NCBI RefSeq assembly: GCF_002201575.2
Contig: NC_058403.1
Coordinates: 9,775,936-9,839,935 of the forward strand
Direction of reading: 5' to 3'
Origin: Neomonachus schauinslandi
Lineage: Eukaryota > Chordata > Mammalia > Carnivora > Phocidae
DNA: 64,000 nucleotides
This document shows positions 12,801-21,998 of the stretch, one piece after another (the stretch's first letter is position 1; each line of letters starts with the position of its first letter). A program made the position numbers and the translations under genes. The notes beneath the pieces were generated by a model. It was not told where the DNA came from and searched no databases. It worked only from the letters and a program-made list of their open reading frames with translations.

Positions 12801-13568
12801 TTAGTAGGATGCTCTTTAGCCTCCATGTATTTGAGTTCTTTCCAACTTTCCTCTTGTGATTGAGTTCTAGTTTCAAAGCATGTGGTCTGAAAATATGCAG
12901 GGAATGATCCCAATCTTTTGGTACCAGTTGAGACCTGATTTGTGGCCTAAGATGTGATCTATTATGGAGAATGTTCCATGGGCACTAGAGAAGAATGTGT
13001 ATTCTGTTGCTTTGGAATGGAATGTTCTGAATATATCTGTGAAGTCCATTTGGTCCAGTGTGTCATTTAAAGTCTTTATTTCCTTGTTGATCTTCTGCTT
13101 AGATGATCTGTCCATTTCAGTGAGTGGGGGTGTTAAAGTCCCCCACTATTATTGTATTGTTGTCAATGTGTTTCTTTGCTTTTGTTATTAATTGGCTTAT
13201 ATAACTGGCTGCTCCCATGTTAGGGGCATAGATATTTACAATTGTTAGATCTTCTTGTTGGATAGACCCTTTACGTAGGATATAGTGTCCTTCCTCATTT
13301 CTTATTACAGTCTTTGTTTTAAAATCTAATTTGTCTGATATAAGGATTGCCACCCCAGCTTTCTTTTGGTGTCCATTAGCATGGTAAATGGTTTTCCACC
13401 CCCTCACTTTCAATGTGGGGGTGTCTTTGGGTCTAAAATGAGTCTCTTGCAGACAGCATATCGATGGGTCTTGTTTTTAATGCAATCTGATAGCCTGTGT
13501 CTTTTGATTGGGGCATTTAGCCCATTTACATTCAGGGTAACTTCTGAAAGATATGAATTTTTTGCCAT
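9708..13568 (-). pseudogene. L1 ORF2 (endonuclease / reverse transcriptase), broken
   Basis: ORF2 of intact L1 encodes an APE-type endonuclease, a reverse transcriptase and a C-terminal zinc knuckle for target-primed reverse transcription. The start is a Met at 13,568 (MAKNSYLSEV). The endonuclease part shows GDFN (near 13,130) and SDH (near 12,880). The RT part spans about 12,080-11,200, with the catalytic FADD at 11,470-11,481. The C-terminal part, a 341-codon open stretch at 10,117-11,142, ends with an intact CX3CX7HX4C knuckle. The frame shifts near 13,413, near 13,116 and between 12,873 and 12,711, and again across the (TA)n tract at 9,845-9,906; in-frame stops also interrupt it. Not functional. 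Confidence 0.93.
9845..9906. repeat. (TA)n microsatellite inside L1 ORF2
   Basis: About 30 TA units with a few CATA variants, lying inside the ORF2 C-terminal coding region. The frame before the tract and the frame after it (TQWNIMQPSKNEI... end) differ, so length change here has shifted the frame. Confidence 0.95.
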
Positions 13569-14487
13569 TGTACTGCCTGTAAGGTGACTATTACTGTATA
13601 TTGTCTCTGTTCCTTTCTGGTCTATGTTACTTTTAGGCTCTCTCTTTGTGTAGAGGACCCCTTTCAATATTTCTAGTAGAGCTGGTTTCATGTTCACAAA
13701 TTCTTTTAGTTTTTGTTTGTCCTGGAAGCTTTTTATCTCTCTTTCTCTTTTCAATGACAGGTTAGCTGAATATAGTATTCTTGGCTGCATATTTTTCTCA
13801 TTTAGTGCTCAAAATATATCATGCCAGTCCTTTCTGGTCTGCCAGGTCTCTGTGGAGAGGTCTGTTGCCAATCTAATGTTTCTACCATTGTAGGTTACAG
13901 ACCTCTTGTCCCAAGCTGCTTTCAGGGTTTTCTCTTTGTCTCTGAGACTTGTAAGTTTTACTATTAGATGTCGGGGTGTTGACCTATTTTTATTGATTTT
14001 GAGGGGGGTTCTCTGTGTCTCCTGGATTTTGATGACTGTGTCTGCCCCTCTCTCTCTTTCTTCTTCTTCTGGGATCCCAATTATTCTAATATTGTTTCAT
14101 CTTATGGTATCACTTATCTCTTGAATTCTGCTCTCATGATCCAGTAGTTGTTTATCTCTTTTTTTTTTCAGCTTCTTTATTCTCCATCATTTGGTCTTTT
14201 GTATCACTAATTCTCTTGTCTGCCTCATTTATCCTAGCAGTTAGAGCCTCCATTTTTTATTGTACCTCATTAACAGCCTTTTTGATTTCAACTTGGTTAG
14301 ATTTTAGTTCTTTTATTTCTCCAGAAAGGGTTTCTCTAGTATCTTCCATGCTTTTTTCAAGCCCAGCTAGTATCTTTATAATCGTCATTCTGAACTCTAG
14401 TTCTGACATCTTAATAATGTCAGTATTGATTAGGTCATGGCAATTGGTACTGCCCCTTGTTCTTTTTTTTGAGGTGAGTTTTTCCAT
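13569..14487 (-). pseudogene. L1 ORF1 (RNA-binding chaperone), broken
   Basis: ORF1p is the trimeric coiled-coil RNA chaperone of L1. The start is Met 14,487 (MEKLTSKKRTRG), followed by a Glu/Lys-rich coiled-coil segment. A TAA stop falls at 14,257-14,259. A run of ten A's (in the L1 sense) near 14,159-14,168 shifts the frame. Downstream the conserved RNA-recognition and C-terminal region is readable (IRIIGIPEEEER..., then ATDLSTETWQTRKDW) with two further TGA codons near 14,097 and 13,813. From 13,790 the frame stays open into the ORF2 Met at 13,568. Confidence 0.85.
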
Positions 14488-16264
14488 CTTGTCATTTTGT
14501 CCAGAGAATAGATGAATGAGAGAACAAAATGCTAACAAGGTAACAACGACCCCAGAAAAATATACACTAAACAAAACAGAAGACACCTGAAACCAGGAGA
14601 AAAGAAAGGGAAAGAAAGAAAAAAGAAAAAAAAAAAAGAAAAAAGAATAGGATCAAATATGATCAGGCTGGTGAATAGATCAGTGCCACTCAGTAGATTT
14701 GGGGCATATTTTGGTCTGTTAGAAGAAACCGCCTCCCAAAATTTTAAAGAAAGAAAAACTTACATATGTACAAAAATAAGGGTAAATACGATGAAGGAAT
14801 GGAATATGATTTTAAAGATGAAAACTATAAGAGATTTTATAAAAGGAATTGATAAGATAAAAGTTGGTTGAAAAAAGAAAGAAGAGCAATTTAAAAAAAA
14901 AAGGGAGAGAATGTGATCAGGCAAGAGACTAGAACAAAGCCATACACTACAGATTTAGGGTATATTTTGGTCTGTTAGAGGAAACTGTATCCCAAAATTT
15001 TAAAGAAAGAACAACTTATATATACACCAAAAATAAGGTTAACTACTATGTAGGGATAGAATATGACTCTAAAAATGAAAAATGAAAACGATTTTTAAAA
15101 AAGGGATTGATAAGATGTTGATTGAAAAAGGGAAAATGAAAAATTCCAAAAGAAAAAAAAAGATAATTAAAAAAATTAACTTTGAAAGACTAAAGAATCA
15201 TGGTAAAAAAGCCATGAATTCTATGTGCAGTATTCCCCTAGGGCTGGAGTTCTGCCGTTCTCGTTGATCAGTAAACTTGGTCTTGGCTGGCTGTCCTTGC
15301 TGATCTTCTGGGGGAGGGGCCTGTTGCTGTGATTCTCAAATGTCTTGCAGGAGGTGGAATTGCCCCGCCCTTGCTGGGTCCTGCCTAAGTAATCTGCTTG
15401 GGTTTGCTCTCAGGAGCTTATGTTCCCTGCAAGCTTTCTGTACAGCTTTGGAGGATGAGAGTGCAAATGGCGGCCTCCTAATCTCTGCCCTGGAGGAGCC
15501 GAGAACTCGGGGCCCCACTCCTCAGTGATCCCCCAGAGAAAAGCAGTCAGTCACTCCCGTCTCCCCGGTCTCCGGCCACACTCTGTGCTCACCTGGCCTG
15601 AGACCAACCATTTCTATCTCTGGCACCCGACTCAGTGTGGAGCCTCCAAACCCAGCAGATCCCTGTGGTGCGCTCCCGCGCTGCTCCTCCTGGGGGAGGA
15701 AGGGGAGTCTCCCTGGCTCTGCCGCTTGTTGGGTCCCTCCTGGAGGAGCACGGGCCCGATTGTGCCGGGGATCATGGTCTATGGCAACCCCGAGCTGAGA
15801 GCCCACTCCTGGGCTCCATCTCTGCAGCCGGCTTCCCCGCTCTGATACCTGGGAACTCTGCCGCACTCAGGCACCCCCGGTCTTCCTGTGACCCTGACAG
15901 TCCTAAGACCACACCATCCCAGCGAGGGTTCCACCCCCCCACTTAGCCACTGGAGTGACGTCCCTCAGCAGAGCAGACTCCTAAAATTTCCGATTTTGTG
16001 CTCCGCCGCTCTATCACTTGCCAGTAGAGGCTGACAGAGGCCCCCTTCCCTGCCATCTATCTTCCCAAATATTGCCTCACTTCTCCGCATGTCCTACCTT
16101 CCAGAAAGTGGTCGCTTTTCTGTTCAGAGAGTTGCTGCTATTCTTTTCTTCAATCTCCTGTTGAGTTCGTAGGTGTTCAGAATGGTTTGATACCTATCTA
16201 GCTGAATTCCTGGGACCAGATGAAATTTAGGTCTCCTACTCCTCCGTCATCTTGCTCCTCCCTC
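14488..16264 (-). promoter_or_regulatory. L1 5' UTR / internal promoter region
   Basis: The distal part (about 15,240-16,264) is GC-rich with clustered CpG dinucleotides (for example ccgttctcg, gctcccgcgctgc, ccgccgctc). This fits the internal promoter expected at an L1 5' end. The proximal part (14,588-15,200) is strongly A-rich on the forward strand and is a tandem duplication, annotated separately. Promoter function is inferred from family knowledge, not shown. Confidence 0.7.
14650..15150. repeat. Tandem duplication (two units of about 255 bp) in L1 5' UTR
   Basis: Matching landmarks are spaced 254-257 bases apart: gatcaggc at 14,661 and 14,915; ttggtctgttag at 14,711 and 14,967; attgataagat at 14,849 and 15,106. 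'cccaaaattttaaagaaaga' also occurs in both units. The units differ by many substitutions, so the duplication is not recent in this copy. Confidence 0.85.
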
Positions 16265-16490
16265 AGCTATATATAGATATATACCTTAAATCGTAGCAGC
16301 CTCCAAAGCTAATCTAACTATAAGTGTATTCCTATGCAAAGAAAAAAAGGGCAAAATGAAAAAAAAAATCCATTGAGACAAAAAACAATTTAAATTGGGT
16401 TCACATTTGAATGTTTCCCTTCTTATAAACTCAGGAAACCTTTTGCTAAATAATTCAAAATGAGTGAAGTGTTGAAATTCTGGCTCATTC

Positions 16491-16676
16491 AGGGCGCCTG
16501 GGTGGCTCAGATGGTTAAGCATCTGCCTTCGGCTCAGGTCATGATCCCAGGGTCCTGGGATCGAGTCCCACATCAGGCTCCCTGCTAGGCGGGGAGCCTG
16601 CTTCTCCCTCTGCCTCTGCCTCTCTCTCTCTCTCTGATTCTCATGAATAAATAAATAAAACATTAAAAAAAAAAAA
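16491..16676 (+). mobile_element. SINEC, young-looking copy
   Basis: Complete head gggcgcctgggtggctcag, a (CT)n block and an aataaataaataaaac tail ending in A12. The target duplication gaaattctggctcattc is 17 bases and perfect (16,474-16,490 and 16,677-16,693), implying recent insertion. Confidence 0.96.
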
Positions 16677-16789
16677 GAAATTCTGGCTCATTCTATGAAT
16701 GGAGAGTATCCCAAAGGAGGATCAGCCAGTGCTCCCTGACAAAATAATCGATTCCCAAACTCTTGTAGTTCTCTACACTCAACTCGAAG

Positions 16790-17010
16790 GGCCTCCCTGA
16801 ACTTTGCACACATTGTTCCTTCAGCCTGAAAGATTCATCCATCCCTGGTCTGTCTGGATGTCTTATTCAAATGAGAGTCCATTCTTCAAAACCTAGAACT
16901 GTCACTCACTCTTTGTAGACACTTTCCTGGTCCCCTAAGAAGAATCATTCACTTCTTCCCTGCACTGCTGTGGAATCTCATGACAGCTTCTCTTGTGGCA
17001 CGTGTCCTGA
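16790..17010 (+). mobile_element. L2 3' region fragment
   Basis: The series 'ctccctgaactttgcacaca', 'ttgttccttcagcctgaaag', 'tgtcttattcaaatgagagt' and 'actttcctggtcccc' follows the order of the L2 3' half (peptide-like clauses of the former ORF2 end, then UTR). Diverged. Confidence 0.6.
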
Positions 17011-17033
17011 TTTTTTTTATTAATTCTTTTCAT

Positions 17034-17088
17034 ATGTGTGTGTATATATATATGTGTGTGTGTGTGTATAGATATATCTATATATCTC
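17034..17088. repeat. (TG)n/(TA)n microsatellite
   Basis: catatgtgtgtgtatatata and gtgtgtgtgtgtgtata units followed by gatatatctatatatctc. Confidence 0.92.
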
Positions 17089-17095
17089 ATAGTAG

Positions 17096-20000
17096 ACTGA
17101 GGCTACTATATCCTCCTTTATTTTTACAGTATTGCACATAGTAACCAGAGCATGGTAAGTGCCTCACAGACATTGCTTAAACTGAATTGTACTGACCTTG
17201 AACTTCCATTACTATATAGTTCATTTTCCTTCCATTAACTCTTCCTTACATTGACCCTAATTCTACCTCCCCTGTCCCTACCATTCACTGCCTCTATTTC
17301 ACTCCTTTGAGGCAACACAGAATAAGTCTTCTTCTTACTGCAAAATGGAAGGCACCATTCCCGGCACCGGTAATGAAACACCCTTCAATCTTTCCCCACA
17401 TGATGCTTCTGGGACCATATGCTGCTGCATTACTGACTCAACCAAGTTCCATTTACTCTAAGTCAAAGATAATCTGGCAGTTATGTTACTATAATTTCTC
17501 ATATGCACATGTTAACAACTTGAGTCATTTTGTTGTTGTCATTGTTGTTGGGAATCTTAAATGATTCTCCAGATATGAACAGAGGCCATCTGACAACTGG
17601 CAAATAGGGATGCCCCTCTGACCTTGAGAAATACCCAGTTGTGGATCATCATGTAAACAAGGTTGATAAATACCACAAAGATAGATAAACAAGATGGTTA
17701 TTAAGGTTGAAGCTGAGGATTCTCTACTGCTTCCGTATTCCACAAATATGGAAATATGTCTCATACCAGTTGGCAAATTGTTGCTTCCTTGAGCCCCCAG
17801 AGTCTCTGACAAGAAGCCTCGAGGAGCCAGCTCAAGCTTTGTGGCCAGCATCCATTCTGAATGGATCATGCTGCGGCCTTAACAGTTGTTAACTTTTACC
17901 AGTTGTTAAGTATTTTGATCACTTGTTTCCCCCTCATCACCCACCCCCAAGTGAGCTGAAAGGGGATTTCACTAATGGCCTCCAAGTACAGAAATGACTG
18001 TCCCAGTGAATCATAGCCAGTTAAGTCCCTGAATCCACAGGGAAGGAAGCAAAAGGAAATGAGTACAACTCTAGCAAAAACTCCGTGTGGACTCCAGGGT
18101 GTGGGGGAGTGACACTGTATGTTCCCATTCTCCCATTTGGTCAGACTTGGTAAAGCAGATGGAGCCCCACGGGTCTTGAGGATAAAAGCCCAGGCCTGCC
18201 AGAGAATGGCTCTGCATGGTTTTCTCAGGGTCTGGGATCCTCTAGGCTAAATGCCAGAAGAAAAGGAGTATGTGTGGGAGGAACTATTATCTAATATTAG
18301 TCTCTTGATGCTTATAAGAACTGAAACAAATGATCGTTTACTGGTATCTTGCACCAAACCCGCCTGGAGAAGAGAAACTATCAGATGTTTCAACTCAACA
18401 GCTGCACAGCAAAAATAGTAGTCTTTTAGACACCGGGAGCTTTGTTACATGAATGCTAGAAACAGGTCCAGTGTGTTGGAGGCTCTGATGTTTCTTCTTC
18501 CTGGATTGAAAGGAGACAGTACTGCTGTTGCAGGTCCAATTCAGTGCATTCATGGCTGGGATCACACTACCTTTGTGCATGTGTGCATATGTTTGTGTGT
18601 ATGTGTACACATTTATGCACATAAGCACTCACTCAAACACAGGCAAACAATGGTTAAGAAAAGCGTGTGCTAAAAGGCTGAAAATCTCCAAAAATCTATC
18701 CAAAAGAATCTATAGGTGACACTTTCTGCTAAACAAACCCATTAGGAAAATCACAGAAAGAAGAGCAATATCCCTGGACCTGGGCATTTTGAGCATTTTG
18801 TGAGTATTTCTCTTATACGGTATAGCATGGATTAGACAGAATGTGGTCATGATTTCTGTACAAAGACTGCTATTGATATCATCAGACTGATACCACATCA
18901 GCACTCACCAGGATGGATATACAAGCTGTTCTATAGCCAGCATCTGTTCTGACTGGTCAGGATCCAAACTGTACAGATTGATAAATATTTTGAATATTGT
19001 TCCCAGTCACCATTGGCTTGTGATTGAGAAATAGCACCACAAATATAAGAAGAAAGGCTGTTGTGTCCTCTGCTTTGGAAAACACAGCTTCTTTCTGGAG
19101 TGACTGGCTGCTCAGCTGACATTATATTCTTTTGTTCACCAGTGGCATTTGTGAAAAGTTCTGCTATGTGTTTTGAATCTAGAAATCCACCGATTTTGGT
19201 CTCATCTCTATAATTTGCTTGGTTGTGTTTGGGTTTTTAAAAAAATCTTACATCGATACTTACAATAACTTACATCAATTTAACATCAATACCCCCAAAA
19301 TTAACATCAATAAATGCATTATTGTTATTAAGATTTCATTATGAAAATTCTTCAGTAAAAATAGCTTGAAATGCTTTAAGTCCTTTCTTTTCCAACTGAA
19401 ATAATTGTTTTTGTATGTGATTCTTAATAAATGAGGTTTCCTTTAATCCCAGCTGTAATTACCAGAGCATAAAAATAATAATCGCTTAAAGCAAATGAAA
19501 AAATCAGAAGGTAAGAAGTCCAGGCTGGTATAGTGGTTATATTCTCTAAAATACTCAGGGATCCAGGTTCCTTCCAGCTATGTACTTTACCAGCCTAAAG
19601 TAGAGCCTTGTTCCTCAGGGTCCAGAATGTCAGTCAGAGCTCCAGCCATCACATCTTATTTCCAAGTATCAGAGTGGAGAAAGAGAAAAAAGAACACAAC
19701 AAAGAGTGCATTCCAACTGTCATTCAAGTAGGCTACACAAAAACAGTTAGTGGATGGCAGAGTCTGGTGGGCCTTGACTACATACTTATAGCTTGGATTT
19801 TGTAGAGAATGAATTGAAGATGAGCAACATTTGGCCTACATCTAACTGCAAGTGTGCTGGGAAATGTAAGGTTGTTATTTTGTTTTCTTTTTTAATAAAG
19901 GGCCCAACTAAAAATCAAGACTTCCCTTACTCTAGGAGAACAGGGGAGTACATATTAGGGGACAATTAGTCCTTTTTTTTTTTTTCTGCAAAAGCCATTC

Positions 20001-20118
20001 CTTTAGAGCAGAACAGATTGTATCCTATCCATTTCTTCACTGCATATTCACTTCCCATTCTTATTTCATTCAGAGATCTATTCACTTCTGAATTGAGCCA
20101 TCTAGAATGAGGGTATTA
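17096..20118. other. No gene or named repeat
   Basis: About 3 kb of single-copy-looking sequence. Small oddities are a TG/CA-rich patch at 18,570-18,650 and several spaced acatcaat words at 19,250-19,315. Open frames are short and unconvincing. Confidence 0.4.
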
Positions 20119-20133
20119 ATAATTTGAGTCCAT

Positions 20134-20347
20134 GGGGGCACCTGGTGGTTCAGTCAGTTGAGCCTCTGGCTCTTGGTTTCGGCTCAAGTCATGATCTCAT
20201 GGGTCATGGGATTGTGCTCCACATCGGGCTCCATGCTCAGCAGGGAATCTGCTTCAAGATTCTCTCCCTCTGCCCTTCCCCCCCATTCACTGTCTCTCTC
20301 TCTCAAATAAATAAATATTTAAAAACAAACACACAAACAAAAAATAA
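20134..20347 (+). mobile_element. SINEC, diverged copy
   Basis: Head 'gggggcacctggtggttcag', box-B-like 'gggattgtgctccacatcgg', (CT)n and 'caaataaataaatatttaaaaac' with an irregular A-rich tail. An imperfect target duplication around aataatttgagtcc (20,119-20,132) recurs after the tail as aataattttgagtcc. Confidence 0.9.
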
Positions 20348-20363
20348 TAATAATTTTGAGTCC

Positions 20364-20880
20364 CCTAAGCAGTTTCATAACTTTATTCATTCCTTCAATA
20401 AATATTGATGGCACATCTATTTTGGGATACGAACTCTGCTAGCACTTAGAGATAGCAAGATGAACAAAACATGGCTGCTGATTTCACAGACCTTATGGTC
20501 ATATGGAGACCAGTGCAGAACAAGGAACTATAATGGAATGTCCACTCTGGGAAGCATAGGACAGGGAGACAAAACTTAGTGTTGAAGTGGGGAGGGCATT
20601 TAAGCTGATACATGGGTGAGTAAGAGATTTTGATAAAGTATTCCAAGGGAAGGAAACACATGTCCCAAGTCTTGGGAGTTAGAGAGAATGCAGAATTTTT
20701 GAGGAACTGAATGATTTTCAACATCTCTAGAGTATTGAATTCAGGGGGGGAAGAGTATTGAGAGATAAGGCTGTTGAGACGCTGGGCCCCAAATATGGAG
20801 GGCATCTCAGCCATGTGAGGCTTCATACTTTTCCTATGGGAGGCGAGAAGCCATTGACAAGAAGGCTCATTGAGATTGCT
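20364..20880 (+). mobile_element. Unassigned ancient repeat, copy A
   Basis: Runs from 'cattccttcaataaatattg ... acttagagatagcaagatg' through 'attccaagggaaggaaac' to 'gggaggcgagaagccattgac'. The same succession of phrases appears at 29,215, 55,420 and 59,795. It is an old mammalian interspersed repeat by appearance; I cannot give its library name with confidence. Confidence 0.5.
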
Positions 20881-20899
20881 ACATGATAGCCATCCCTAG

Positions 20900-21115
20900 C
20901 ATCTAGTAAGTGTCAAATATGTGCTTGACATTGTGATGAGTGTATTCCATGACTCATCTTATTGAATGTTCACAACAAACTCTAATTGGCAGATAATATA
21001 CCATTGTCCCCGTTCCATAAATGAGAAAAATGAAGCATTTAAGAAACTCACTCAAGGTCATTCAGTTGACAAGAGGTTAAGCCAAGATCAACCAAAATAG
21101 TCTGATACCATACTC
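20900..21115 (-). mobile_element. MIR, reverse orientation
   Basis: Reads 'gtaagtgtcaaatatgtgcttg', 'actcatcttattgaatgttcac', 'ccccgttccataaatgag', 'aaactcactcaaggtcattcag', which is reverse MIR order, nearly full length. Confidence 0.75.
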
Positions 21116-21782
21116 ATTCCACAGTTTGGACTCCACAGAGACTGGATTAGATGGGGTCATGGCTGGAGGTAAAAAATCAGAAGTGACTAGGAGTATAAAC
21201 ACATTTAAAAAACAAAACAAAACAAAACAAAAAGCTATAACCTTCGTTGCTACTGCAAATCAGTTAGGAGGTCCTGGCTCTGAACCTGCTCTTTAGTGGA
21301 GGTTGCTGTCTATACTCTACCAGTCAAATAGCCCTCCTGTCAGCCTCTACCCACCTGAGTTGTCTGACGTGGGTCACAGGTGCCTCTGACTGATTCTAGG
21401 ACCACGGGAGCACTCTCAGCACCAGCTCCACCTTTGTTACACTGAGCGTGTATGATCCCCAAGAATCTACAAAAGACAGGGGGAACTGGGTATGTGAAGA
21501 GGCAGGAGACCCAACGCTAGTACTTTTGTAAAATCCCTCTTGCTCTGGCTTTAGATTTTTTTAGTGTCCATTTGCCTCCTTCAGCACAATTAATGTTACT
21601 AACTGCCACAGGTCAAACGTGAGTGCCCCCCCCCGGGTCAGCTAGAAACTTGGACCAACATGCACTGGTCTTCTTTGCTGCACTGGAAACTGCAACAGCC
21701 CTGCTCTTGGTGCACAGTTTGAGTCAAACCTCCAGGGGCTCCCACCCCTCTCTGTGCATGCAGGCAGCCTCATCTCTGTTGG
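21116..21782. other. No gene; small (CAAAA)n tract
   Basis: The only repeat is a (CAAAA)n tract at 21,207-21,233. A C9 run with following ggg lies at about 21,628. Confidence 0.5.
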
Positions 21783-21874
21783 CTACTGTGCAGATAGCTT
21801 AGCCAGCTCCAGGCAACATTGGGTCCAGATGCCAGATACTGTTGTTACTATTTTTGACTGCAGCGGTAACTTAC

Positions 21875-21974
21875 CACCAAGCTTTGGAACTGGAGGGCCA
21901 GGAAGGCCCATGTTCTCATCCACATCTGGCGCTGCTGCTAAAACCAGCTCTGTTTTGTCTGCATTGACAGCATC
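21875..21974 (-). CDS. Candidate internal coding exon, gene unknown
   Basis: On the reverse strand, tattttcag immediately precedes GATGCTGTC and the exon ends GGTG before gtaagttac, so both splice sites are near-consensus around exactly 100 bases. The frame through it is open (33 codons and one extra base, phase 0 to phase 1): it begins DAVNADKTELVLAAAP and ends GLPGPPVPKLG. The peptide is acidic then Pro/Gly-rich and not low complexity. The frame stays open into both flanks, which weakens the case. I do not recognise the protein and see no partner exon in this window, which would fit a long-intron gene. A chance pair of splice-like sites is the main alternative. Confidence 0.35.
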
Positions 21975-21998
21975 CTGAAAATATCCAAGCCTCCGCAA

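Larger units (their letters stand above)
9249..16264 (-). mobile_element. Nearly full-length L1 retrotransposon (about 7 kb)
   Basis: The element reads on the reverse strand from a 5' end at about 16,264 (sense start near gaggagcaagatgacggagg) through a GC-rich 5' UTR, ORF1, ORF2 and a 3' UTR to an A-rich tail that appears as T-runs at 9,249-9,270. Copies of tagatatat adjoin both ends (9,240-9,248 and 16,274-16,282), fitting a target-site duplication, with a few bases of uncertainty at the 5' end. Total length equals that of an intact mammalian L1. Both ORFs contain stops and frameshifts, so the copy is non-autonomous. The many open frames on the forward strand across this interval are antisense shadows. 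Confidence 0.93.

Noticed and set aside
9842..14700. Forward-strand open frames (66-103 codons) across the L1
   Set aside because: They are antisense shadows of L1 ORF1 and ORF2; the sense reading on the reverse strand has the recognisable EN, RT and zinc-knuckle motifs.
15240..16060. CpG-rich patch as a possible gene promoter island
   Set aside because: It lies within the L1 and is explained by the L1 5' UTR.
16491..16570. tRNA-Lys-like sequence at SINEC heads
   Set aside because: The similarity to A and B boxes is the SINE's origin; the heads do not fold as functional tRNAs and are repeated throughout the window.
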